Assembly (NCBI GenBank): GCA_900759665.1
Contig: CAAEWE010000040.1
Coordinates: forward strand, 1-64,000
Reading direction: 5' to 3'
From: Lachnospiraceae bacterium
GTDB taxonomy: Bacteria; Bacillota; Clostridia; Lachnospirales; Lachnospiraceae
DNA: 64,000 nt
Made by a program: the position numbers and the translations under genes. This document shows, one piece after another, positions 1 to 7,666 of the stretch (the stretch's first letter is position 1; the number at the start of each line of letters is the position of its first letter). The notes under the pieces were generated by a model. It made no database searches, was not told the DNA's origin, and saw only the letters and a list, made by a program, of their open reading frames with translations.

Positions 1-191
1 CAGTCCCGGGTATTCAAGTTCTTAAAAGGCAAAAATCATATTCAACACCTTGAAACATAAGAAACATTATGGGCGGATTAAGTTTTTTCGTGTGCTAAGT
101 TTGAGTTATAAAGCTAAAATGGGTTGATAACAATAGACTTATGATGCTTTTACTATTATTTATTGAGTCCGGAAAGCAAGGGGTAATGTAT

Positions 192-815
192 ATGAAAAAA
201 TTTGATGGTAGAAAAAAGTTGTATGCGAAAAGGGTTTTGATGGAATCTGTAATAATGGTTCTAATGCTTTGCGGGTGTTCGGATCACAAAGTGGATGATC
301 CGTTTTCTAATGACACAGGTTATCAGGTCGAAATGGTAAAAAATCAGTCTGATGATAAAGGGCAGGCGGTATGCGATTATAAGATTTTCCATAAGAAAGA
401 CGGACTGTTGATGCAAGATGTTTATGGAGATGCGATGTATGGTGATATTGATGGGGATGGAAAATGTGAGGCAGCTTTTGTAACCATGGAGGGTTCCGGA
501 ATTCAGAGAATGTGCGTATATGTTGTAGACGCAGATAAAAAAGTGGCTGTTTCTAAAAAACTTGATGTTATGTACGATATTTTTGATATTAAAGGAATTG
601 AAAATGCAGGGGATATCAAAGTGAAAAATGGCCAGATGAAGAAAAATGAAATACAGATGGAGGTGAGTGGGGCAAAGTATAAAATCGAAATGGAAGCGGA
701 TGGAACGGCAGCAGGTACAGTGGACGGAGCAGAAACCAAGGTGATTACTGCCAGTGATATTGGGGTGCAAAATATTACAGAGAATTTGAAAAGAATATTT
801 GAGGAGGAATCGTGA
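192..815 (+). CDS. Putative secreted lipoprotein with a DxDGDG repeat-like motif
   Basis: A 207-aa protein of unknown function, probably lipid-anchored outside the membrane. A hydrophobic stretch near residues 15-30 ends in a lipobox-like LCGC, followed by a charged linker. The mature part contains GDIDGDGKCEAAF, which resembles FG-GAP/VCBS blades that bind calcium. I prefer the ATG at 192, which follows AAGGGG, over in-frame codons from 141, because the lipobox then falls at the right distance. It converges on the histidine kinase gene, the two stop codons lying side by side. Its role is unknown. It could be a partner of the neighbouring ABC and peptide locus, but nothing in the sequence proves this. 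Confidence 0.6.
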   Translation: MKKFDGRKKLYAKRVLMESVIMVLMLCGCSDHKVDDPFSNDTGYQVEMVKNQSDDKGQAVCDYKIFHKKDGLLMQDVYGDAMYGDIDGDGKCEAAFVTMEGSGIQRMCVYVVDADKKVAVSKKLDVMYDIFDIKGIENAGDIKVKNGQMKKNEIQMEVSGAKYKIEMEADGTAAGTVDGAETKVITASDIGVQNITENLKRIFEEES

Positions 816-2156
816 TCACCGTTTTATCATTACTCTCTGACGCTCATCGATCACAGGAAAAACAAGGTCAACAGCAAAGAACTCTTCTTGCGTGATATTG
901 CAGACGGCATGGTTTTCGTCTGCAATTTTTTCAATATTTTTCAGACCGTATCCATGCTCCGAAGGAACAGAAAAATCGTCGTCTGTAAACGGCCTTTTTT
1001 GTGAAATAGAATGGTTGTAAGTATTTTGAATGTGAATATAAAACATATCATTGCTGTTGCTTGTGATGATAAGCTTGATCTGATTTTTTTCACAGGTATT
1101 CTGGCGGCAGGCGTTTACAGCATTGTCCAGTAGATTTCCAAGAACAATGCACAGATCATAATTGTTGATAGGGATGCGGTTTAGATCAATACTTAATTCT
1201 TCATAAAAAGCAATCTGATTCTCATGGCAGATATTTTTGTAACTGCTAATAAAAGAATCAATGACAAGATTGCCGGTATTGATCTCGGCATATGTGTTTT
1301 CCAGATCATTTATAGAAATTTCCAGATAAGCCGCGAGCTTGTCATATTCTTTATTTTCCAGATATTTTTCAATGATAAAATAATGTTTTTTGGTGTCGTG
1401 GATCAGGCTTCGGTTTGATTTATAGGCACTGCTTAACTGCATATATTTTTCCTGCTGATAATCGGCCAGCTGCTCCATATGACGGAGCCGAAAGAGTTCT
1501 GTCGTCTGACGGTAGGTGTAATTGAGCAGGATATAATTTACTACATTCAGGGCTGAAAGACAGATGTAAATACTAAGGTAAAAGGCATGGTCATTTCCGT
1601 TTACAATATTTACCAGAGGGGTAAAAAGCATAATAATTATAGACGCAGCAGGGGTCGTAAAAATAAGCAGCTGGTATCCTTTATGGATATCGCGAAAGCT
1701 TTTTCCGAATATCATGGAGACGATCAATGTCAAAAAGAATAAAATAACCTTTGAACCAAGGTTCATAGGAGTATTGAGTGCCGGTGTGACATGCTGAAAG
1801 ATTTCCGGCTGTACCAGATACATAAGCATAGTAAAAATATATTCTCCGACCACTACCAGAAGCTGAAAGGAAAGTGTCGTAAATATCTTTGAGATCAGGC
1901 TGGAGGAGAAAAATAATGTCAGCAAAAAGGTCGTCAGAAAGCTCACAATATTTGTAATGTATTTGGCAGGTCTGTCCGGTACAAAAACCATCAGATACTC
2001 GTTTAAAAATAAAATAATCTCCATTAAAACGCCTGTACCATAAAAGAAAATGACAGGAATACTTTCCCGGCGGTTTTTAAGGATATTCTGAAGAAATTTA
2101 AGCAGAATAAACAGATCAAAACCATAGGTAAAAATATGGATCAGTAATTGCAGCAT
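816..2156 (-). CDS. AgrC-like GHKL sensor histidine kinase
   Basis: Membrane sensor kinase that probably phosphorylates the response regulator encoded just upstream in the same operon. The first ~215 residues are mostly hydrophobic and fit six to seven membrane segments. The cytoplasmic part has the modified H-box IHDTKKHY (His near residue 253), the N-box LGNLLDNAVNAC near 340 and the G-box HGYGLKNI near 400, the layout of AgrC/VirS-type peptide-sensing kinases. I chose the ATG at 2156 over the one at 2171 because GGAG lies 8 nt before it, and the upstream ATG has no ribosome binding site. A peptide ligand is inferred from the family and from the small peptide gene at 7486. Confidence 0.85.
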   Translation of the reverse strand: MLQLLIHIFTYGFDLFILLKFLQNILKNRRESIPVIFFYGTGVLMEIILFLNEYLMVFVPDRPAKYITNIVSFLTTFLLTLFFSSSLISKIFTTLSFQLLVVVGEYIFTMLMYLVQPEIFQHVTPALNTPMNLGSKVILFFLTLIVSMIFGKSFRDIHKGYQLLIFTTPAASIIIMLFTPLVNIVNGNDHAFYLSIYICLSALNVVNYILLNYTYRQTTELFRLRHMEQLADYQQEKYMQLSSAYKSNRSLIHDTKKHYFIIEKYLENKEYDKLAAYLEISINDLENTYAEINTGNLVIDSFISSYKNICHENQIAFYEELSIDLNRIPINNYDLCIVLGNLLDNAVNACRQNTCEKNQIKLIITSNSNDMFYIHIQNTYNHSISQKRPFTDDDFSVPSEHGYGLKNIEKIADENHAVCNITQEEFFAVDLVFPVIDERQRVMIKR

Positions 2157-2172
2157 AAAAATAATCTCCATT

Positions 2173-2913
2173 TCATAATTTTTTCAGTCGAACAATGTTA
2201 TTGTTATATCGATCTTTTAGTATTTTTTCATTTCCGCGGCTGATAGGAATTGAAAAACCGTTATCCAGTATTACTTGATTCTTTTCAAAATAATGAATAT
2301 GTGCGAGGTTGACCAGATATTTTCGATGGCATGGGAAAAAATCATATGATGCCAGTTTTTCCTGCCAGTCGGATATTTTTCCTTTCCCATGAAGGATATG
2401 GTCAAAAAGGTGAAAATCCAGCAGTTCTTTTTTGCCATCGGCAACCTCAATACAAAGAATATCACTAAGATTAACTGTTTCTTCGGAGCGGTCTGTCTGC
2501 AGCAGAGTGACAAGCTTATGTTCTGATTGGATAGCCGATAAAATGTCATTCATAATATTGGTAAAGGTTTCGGCAGAAAGGGGTTTCACCAGATAATAAA
2601 ATGGATGAACCCGGAAACTGTCCTGCATATATTTTGGATAATTGCTTATAAAAACCGTATATATATTGTGGCGGATGGAGCGGATTTTTTCGGAAAGCTC
2701 TAGACCATTCATTTCTGCCATTTCCACATCGAGAAATAGGATATCATAACAGCCGGGTGTTGTGGAAATCCGGTTCAAAAGCACCAAAGGAGAGGTAAAA
2801 GTATCATAGGAAATATCAATATCATACTGGATCATATAGCAATCTAGCAATTTGGTGATCTCTTTTATATATAATTTATCATCATCGCAGATACCGATGT
2901 TTAAATGAAGCAT
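2173..2913 (-). CDS. LytTR-family response regulator (AgrA/VirR type)
   Basis: A 246-aa transcription factor. The N-terminal receiver domain shows the acidic pocket CDDD at residues 9-12, phospho-acceptor Asp62 in LFLDVEM and the conserved Lys in YYLVKPLS. The C-terminal LytTR DNA-binding domain follows, with its typical FFPCHRKYLVNL and ISRGNEK segments. AAAGGAT precedes the ATG. It is transcribed first and followed directly by the kinase gene. LytTR proteins bind paired short direct repeats about two helical turns apart. Two such sites with identical geometry occur in this window (3012-3043 and 7375-7406), which makes them the best candidate targets. Confidence 0.9.
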   Translation of the reverse strand: MLHLNIGICDDDKLYIKEITKLLDCYMIQYDIDISYDTFTSPLVLLNRISTTPGCYDILFLDVEMAEMNGLELSEKIRSIRHNIYTVFISNYPKYMQDSFRVHPFYYLVKPLSAETFTNIMNDILSAIQSEHKLVTLLQTDRSEETVNLSDILCIEVADGKKELLDFHLFDHILHGKGKISDWQEKLASYDFFPCHRKYLVNLAHIHYFEKNQVILDNGFSIPISRGNEKILKDRYNNNIVRLKKL

Positions 2914-3011
2914 TTGTCTATCCTTTCTTGTATGAGGAATTTTTTATCATTCCCATTATTTGGTTTATCAGGATGATTATAACGCAAAATGTCATGCCAA
3001 TACAACTTGTA

Positions 3012-3088
3012 CCATTCATCCTTAAAATTTGACATTTCGTCCCGGGTTTTGTTCGTAATAATATACCTTGTGGTAACATCTTTATAAT
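3012..3088 (+). promoter_or_regulatory. Paired LytTR-like boxes and promoter of the ABC operon
   Basis: CCATTCATCC (3012-3021) and CATTTCGTCC (3033-3042) form direct repeats with a 21-bp period. A TATAAT box lies at 3083-3088, 40 bp past the second repeat, and no good -35 element is present, as expected of an activator-dependent promoter. The same repeats at the same distance from TATAAT occur at 7375-7451. The 272-bp gap between the divergent regulator and ATPase genes holds nothing else I recognise. Confidence 0.7.
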
Positions 3089-3184
3089 GTATCGGAAGAA
3101 AAATTAAGAAAATGAGAGAATATTTTAGGAAGTTAAAAGAAAAGTTTAGAAAAATAGATAAAGTGAAAGGGATGTGAATAAAAA

Positions 3185-3844
3185 ATGATTGAATTAATTA
3201 ATGTCTCTAAAACATATGGAATGGGGGAAAACAGCGTAAAGGCATTAAAGAACATTTCCATGAAGATTGAGGATGGTGACCAGATTGCAATTGTGGGAAA
3301 ATCAGGAAGCGGAAAATCAACATTGTTGAATATTCTCGGAGGAATGGATATGCCAAGCGAGGGAGTTGTCAGAATAGATGGAGAGGAGCTTCCGGTAAAG
3401 GAATCAAAGAGAGCAAAATACCGTAGAGAAAAGCTTGGTTTTGTATTTCAGTTTTTCTATTTGATCCCTTCCCTGAGTGTCTATGACAATATTTGTCTGC
3501 CGCTGCATCTGAATCACATATCTTTTCAAAAGAATAAGATTGTCGAACTGGCAGAACAACTGGAAATTCCGGACAAATTATCAAAATATCCTTGGGAGTT
3601 ATCGGGGGGACAACAGCAGAGAGTTTCCATCGCACGGGCGATCGTTCATCAACCGAGAATTATTCTGGCAGATGAACCAACGGGCAATCTGGACTCGGAA
3701 ACTGCTATTGATGTGATGAAATTGTTGCTGCGTTATAGCAGGAAAAATGGAAGCAGTTTGCTGTTGGTAACTCATGACCGGGAAATTGCTTCGATGTGTT
3801 CTGAATGTTATTGCATGAAAGATGGGAGATTTGAAGGGGAATAA
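3185..3844 (+). CDS. MacB/LolD-type ABC transporter ATPase
   Basis: A 219-aa cytoplasmic ATPase that powers the FtsX-type permease encoded next. Visible motifs are Walker A GKSGSGKST, the Q-loop FVFQFFYL, the signature LSGGQQQR, Walker B IILADEP with D-loop GNLDSE, and the switch His in LLVTHD. Length is normal for the MacB/LolD/BceA group, which handles peptides and envelope stress rather than nutrient import. Its stop is separated by one base from the permease ATG at 3846, so the two are co-translated. It is probably under control of the LytTR regulator through the repeats at 3012-3042. Confidence 0.92.
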   Translation: MIELINVSKTYGMGENSVKALKNISMKIEDGDQIAIVGKSGSGKSTLLNILGGMDMPSEGVVRIDGEELPVKESKRAKYRREKLGFVFQFFYLIPSLSVYDNICLPLHLNHISFQKNKIVELAEQLEIPDKLSKYPWELSGGQQQRVSIARAIVHQPRIILADEPTGNLDSETAIDVMKLLLRYSRKNGSSLLLVTHDREIASMCSECYCMKDGRFEGE

Positions 3845-3845
3845 G

Positions 3846-6329
3846 ATGAAAAAATTTTTAATGAAAATGGTCTGGGAGCAGATTCGGTACAAAAATAAGA
3901 AAAATGTGCCCATTATTGTTGTACTTGTTTTAGCAATGTTCCTTATTTTGCAGGTATTTTGTCTGTTTGATATATATATCAATATGACAATTCAGGATGC
4001 AAAGGAGAGTAACGGCAGTTATCATGTTCATTTTGTGGATCTGTTAAAGGATGTGGAGCCTGCTTTTGGAAATGCTTCCCAAATTGATAAAATAGGTTTT
4101 ATGTCAAAGCCGCAAAAGGTTGGGATTGAAAACAGCGATATTTCTTCGGTTGAGAAAGATCAAAAATTTAAATGGTATGTCATGGATCCGGAGGCATATG
4201 AATTAAGTGAAAAGAAGCTTTTATGTGGACGGTTGCCCGTTCGAGAGGACGAGGTAGTAGTATCCTCCAATATGAAAAGAGATGGCGTATTATTTTATCA
4301 GGGATTTTCCCAAAAAAGAATTTCCGATGAAATTACGATTGCATTCCAAGATTCCAAAAAGACATTCCGTGTGGTTGGCGTGATTGATTCCATGGTTGCA
4401 GGAAAAAAAGGGGGTGCATGTTACATTGCGGGCTGGCAAAAGAGCATTGAAAACCCGAAGGAAGCGTATGTAACACTGACTGATCATACGAGAAAAAGCA
4501 TTTATAAGTGGGTCAGTGGACTGGGATATGATTATAAAACGCAGGTTTATGATACGCAGTATATGAAAAAGCACGGGCTGGCTTATACGGGAAATTACAC
4601 CGTGGAATTAAACAATTATTATCTGGATGCATTGAACGGGGAATCCACGGCGGAGGGGGTCATTCTGGCAAAGCGGCTGGTTGTTGTCATTCCTTTGGTA
4701 GTCACCCTGATCGCAGCCATGATGTTAATGAGTGCGATCTTTATTGAGCTGGATATGACCAAAAAGGAAAACGGGTTTTTGCGGGTGTGCGGATTCTCGC
4801 CGAAGATTTTTATGGTGTATTATCTGGTCAAAAGTACGATGTTCTTTATCCCATCCTGCCTGATCGCCCTGCTGCTTTCGGAGGCGGGGAAACGGTGGAT
4901 TGTTTATTTCGCACAGACGGTTCGGATAAATCAGTTGAAAAATTTTACTGTGGTATTTCAACCAAAAGAATGGATATGGACTATAGGAATTGTATATGGT
5001 GTTTTGCTTTTATCCACGATCCTTCCGGTTCTGGTGTCTCTTCGAAGCGGTGTTATGGACATGCTGAAGGGAGAAGCAGTACAAAGCCGGTCGGCGGTAT
5101 TACGATGGAATTGGTACGATAAGATTAAGGGATGGCAGGAATGGAAAATTGCCGGGCATATGTTGAAAAATCACAGAGTTCGTACGGTTTCTATTATGGT
5201 TTCATTGGCATTAGTCGGGATATTTGCAATGACATATATGATCTGTTTTCAGGTGATCGGGCAAAGGATCCGCGACCAAAAGGAAAGTTATCGGAGTGAA
5301 TTTACGTTAGTCGGAGATGATCAGGTGGATGCCGGATCGTTATTGAAACAAATACCGTATGTTTCGTGGAATGATATGATTTATGATTCCATAGAAAATT
5401 TTAAAAATGATGGGATAAACCTCAATACAAAAATGAAAGAAAGCTGTACATACTGGTTTGGTGAGGACGAAATGAAGGTGGAGGTTTGCAGCATGAGCCA
5501 AGAATTCTACCGGAAATATTTTTCGCCAACCGAAGGGAAACTGCCGGATTATGCAGAATTGGTGGAAAAAGAACAGGGAATATTATGTGATTACCGACAG
5601 GCAGATGTGAACGGTAAAAAAGTCAGCGGAAACGTGTTTTCCAAAATGCCGGCAAGTTTTATCAACAACAAAGGCGAAAAAACGGACATTGCCCAGAGAG
5701 GAATATTAAAGGATGCGGATAACGACGAGGGCGTTACGATGCCAATGCTTTTTGTGCCGGAAAAAGTGTATTTACAAAAATATGCACCACTTTATACGTT
5801 GATTTATTTTAATGTAGAAAAGGGAAAAGAGCAGGAAACACGGGCGTGGCTCATTGAGCATCAGGATGACCTGCCGGTGACGGTGGGAGACCAGGCAACC
5901 GAATATCTGGCCATGCAGGATACAACAAACATGCTGGAAAAAATTCTGTTCGGGGCATTGGTCATTATGATAATGATCAGCTTCATAAACATGGCAAATA
6001 CTTTTGTGATGGATGCTCAGATGCAAAAAAAGGACTACGCAGTATTGCAGACATTGGGAATGTGGAGAGGGAGATTATATCTTATCATATTGGGGCAATG
6101 TATTGGTTATACCCTATTGGGGCTGATCGGTTCGGGGCTGTACCTGTTTTTTCTTTTGCCGGGAATTTTGGATAAATTAGTAAATATCCAATTACAGAAT
6201 CTGCAGTACCCGGTTATTTTGCAACTGATGATCAGCGGCTGTATTCTTGTGGCGGCGTTTGTGACAGGTATTTGCAGCATGGAATCCCAGTTGAAGAAAG
6301 GCATGCTCGATGTTCTTAGAAAAGAATAA
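3846..6329 (+). CDS. FtsX/MacB-type ABC transporter permease
   Basis: An 827-aa membrane protein, the partner of the preceding ATPase. A first membrane segment lies near residues 18-40, then an extracytoplasmic region to ~275, three segments to ~410, a further one near 455 that opens a second extracytoplasmic domain, and three final segments from ~695 to 815. This duplicated FtsX layout is typical of single-chain MacB/BceB-like exporters in Gram-positive bacteria. The ATG at 3846, one base after the ATPase stop and preceded by AAGGGG, is preferred to the in-frame ATG at 3822. The substrate is not shown by the sequence. Peptide export, or sensing and resistance, is inferred from the family and the regulator next door. 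Confidence 0.88.
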   Translation: MKKFLMKMVWEQIRYKNKKNVPIIVVLVLAMFLILQVFCLFDIYINMTIQDAKESNGSYHVHFVDLLKDVEPAFGNASQIDKIGFMSKPQKVGIENSDISSVEKDQKFKWYVMDPEAYELSEKKLLCGRLPVREDEVVVSSNMKRDGVLFYQGFSQKRISDEITIAFQDSKKTFRVVGVIDSMVAGKKGGACYIAGWQKSIENPKEAYVTLTDHTRKSIYKWVSGLGYDYKTQVYDTQYMKKHGLAYTGNYTVELNNYYLDALNGESTAEGVILAKRLVVVIPLVVTLIAAMMLMSAIFIELDMTKKENGFLRVCGFSPKIFMVYYLVKSTMFFIPSCLIALLLSEAGKRWIVYFAQTVRINQLKNFTVVFQPKEWIWTIGIVYGVLLLSTILPVLVSLRSGVMDMLKGEAVQSRSAVLRWNWYDKIKGWQEWKIAGHMLKNHRVRTVSIMVSLALVGIFAMTYMICFQVIGQRIRDQKESYRSEFTLVGDDQVDAGSLLKQIPYVSWNDMIYDSIENFKNDGINLNTKMKESCTYWFGEDEMKVEVCSMSQEFYRKYFSPTEGKLPDYAELVEKEQGILCDYRQADVNGKKVSGNVFSKMPASFINNKGEKTDIAQRGILKDADNDEGVTMPMLFVPEKVYLQKYAPLYTLIYFNVEKGKEQETRAWLIEHQDDLPVTVGDQATEYLAMQDTTNMLEKILFGALVIMIMISFINMANTFVMDAQMQKKDYAVLQTLGMWRGRLYLIILGQCIGYTLLGLIGSGLYLFFLLPGILDKLVNIQLQNLQYPVILQLMISGCILVAAFVTGICSMESQLKKGMLDVLRKE

Positions 6330-6387
6330 AATATAAAATTCCAGTGGAAATTGTAGTGATGAAATTCATCGGAGAGGAGTGTTGTGT

Positions 6388-7299
6388 ATGATGAAAAATA
6401 TAAAAAAAATATTGGCGTTGTCTATGGTATTTTGTCTGACGGGAGTGCTTTGTGGCTGTGATCAGAAATTGTCTTATAAGGAAAATAATAAAGATGTTTC
6501 CAGCCAGCAGGCATCAAAGGACGATTCACAGCAGGATCAAAAAGCTGTGGATAATGTCGAAGAAACTTCTGAACCGGAAGCGTCAAAAACAGGAACGGGA
6601 AATTTCTTAAAGGCAAATAAGAGGCATTATACAAAGGGAGTGAAGCGGACATTTTATGTATGGCTGAATGACACAAAGCTTTCAGGGGAAGAGTGCAGTA
6701 AATTTCGGAAAGAGATTGCAGAGTTGCCGGAGGTTGAAAAATCACAGGAAATATATTTATGTAACAATGGCAAAGTAAAAGCTGCGGAAGAAAGATTGAA
6801 TCCTCAGTATGTGCAGTATTTACGGAATCACAGCCCCGAATTGTATAAGCAGATGAAAAAGGACGGATATTATGAGGTACCGTTTACGTTATATACATAT
6901 CCGTCCTGTCAGGAGACGGTTCTTTCCCAGACCTGTGTTTCTCAAAATTTAAGTGAGGGAAGCTACAGAGGGGGATCGGTGACAGATTTTGAAAAAGGGG
7001 ATAAGCTGGATCTGACAATAGACTGGCAGCTGGAGCCCGTGAAGAAAACGACCAAATATGAGGCGGTGTTAGAGAATCGGACAATGGATGTGGAATGGTT
7101 TGCGGATGAAAACGTAATGTCTGTCCGGCTGAGTGTTCCTTTTGATCGGTTTTTTGAGCTGGTTCCAAATGTCAAAAAGGAATTCCCGACCAGAGTTGTG
7201 GTTAAGAGCCAAAAGGGGGAGGAAGATGAATTAAGAAAACGTATTACTTCGATTCTGGGAGAAAATGGGGAAATACACGAAAGCAGTTTCTATCAATGA
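6388..7299 (+). CDS. Putative lipoprotein of the regulator-ABC operon
   Basis: A 303-aa exported protein with no fold I recognise. The N-terminus has a KK-rich start, a hydrophobic core and the lipobox LCGC near residue 23, followed by a Ser/Gln/Lys-rich tether to about residue 70. The rest is soluble and rich in charged residues, with two further Cys in the middle. GGAGAGGAG lies 8 nt before the ATG at 6388. A second ATG follows at once. It is the third gene after the ATPase and permease, with a 58-bp gap, so it may be the surface-exposed part of that transporter, as accessory lipoproteins are in similar loci. Confidence 0.65.
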   Translation: MMKNIKKILALSMVFCLTGVLCGCDQKLSYKENNKDVSSQQASKDDSQQDQKAVDNVEETSEPEASKTGTGNFLKANKRHYTKGVKRTFYVWLNDTKLSGEECSKFRKEIAELPEVEKSQEIYLCNNGKVKAAEERLNPQYVQYLRNHSPELYKQMKKDGYYEVPFTLYTYPSCQETVLSQTCVSQNLSEGSYRGGSVTDFEKGDKLDLTIDWQLEPVKKTTKYEAVLENRTMDVEWFADENVMSVRLSVPFDRFFELVPNVKKEFPTRVVVKSQKGEEDELRKRITSILGENGEIHESSFYQ

Positions 7300-7322
7300 T
7301 TAAGGATTCTTAACGATAAAAT

Positions 7323-7451
7323 GGGATGAATGGTAAAAAACGTAGGACGAAATGCATAATATGAAAAAGTTTTGCTATTCGTCCCTGAATTTTTACCGTT
7401 CATCCCATATTTTGGTTTTGAAAATACAGTTCATGATACAATATTTATAAT
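7323..7451 (+). promoter_or_regulatory. Double, inverted LytTR-like box pairs and promoter of the peptide gene
   Basis: The forward pair is TATTCGTCCC (7376-7385) and CGTTCATCCC (7397-7406), period 21, followed by TATAAT at 7446-7451, exactly 40 bp downstream as at 3043/3083. An overlapping extended -10 (TGATACAAT) is also visible. A second pair of the same boxes lies on the opposite strand (7323-7333 and 7344-7354, also period 21). The whole block from 7321 to 7408 is therefore a large imperfect palindrome of two box pairs. It could bind two regulator dimers, and its hairpin could also reduce read-through from the upstream operon. Confidence 0.7.
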
Positions 7452-7485
7452 GCATCAAAAGAAAAAAATAAGGAGATAAAAACAG

Positions 7486-7569
7486 ATGAGAAATTTAGTG
7501 ATTAAGTTATGTGCATTTGTTGCGATGATTGCAAGTGTTACACCAAATGTATGTCGATCCAACTGGTAG
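7486..7569 (+). CDS. 27-aa peptide, candidate AgrD-like signalling peptide precursor
   Basis: A short gene with AGGAG 10 nt before the ATG, directly downstream of the LytTR-type promoter. The product begins MRNLVIKLC, continues as a small-residue hydrophobic helix and ends TPNVCRSNW. The basic start and hydrophobic helix with a Cys close to the C-terminus resemble AgrD-type precursors, where a Cys forms a thiolactone with the residue four positions later. Here Cys23 and Trp27 would give a five-residue ring. Unlike typical AgrD it has no acidic C-terminal tail after the ring, and no AgrB protease is encoded in the window. It might therefore be used differently or be processed by a distant enzyme. 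Function is inferred, not shown. Confidence 0.6.
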   Translation: MRNLVIKLCAFVAMIASVTPNVCRSNW

Positions 7570-7580
7570 GAACCAGAAAA

Positions 7581-7631
7581 TAACACATATATTTTATGAT
7601 GGGAGAAGGGGGACGCCCCTTCTCTGTGTTA
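7581..7631 (+). terminator. Hairpin between peptide gene and the large downstream gene
   Basis: GAGAAGGGG (7603-7611) pairs perfectly with CCCCTTCTC (7616-7624) around a GACG loop. TAACACA (7581-7587) pairs with TGTGTTA (7625-7631) outside it. The following TCTTATATT is only a weak T-tract, so this may be a partial terminator or a mRNA-stabilising stem that keeps peptide expression above that of the downstream genes. Confidence 0.55.
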
Positions 7632-7666
7632 TCTTATATTGAATTTATTTATATTGGGGGGATTTG

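Noticed and set aside
1..140. Gene or RNA in the first 140 bases
   Set aside because: No start, ribosome site or structured RNA could be recognised; it may be the tail region of an upstream gene outside the window.
7321..7408. Ordinary intrinsic terminator
   Set aside because: The large palindrome lacks a T-tract, and its halves are the same paired boxes found at 3012-3042, so an operator is the better reading.
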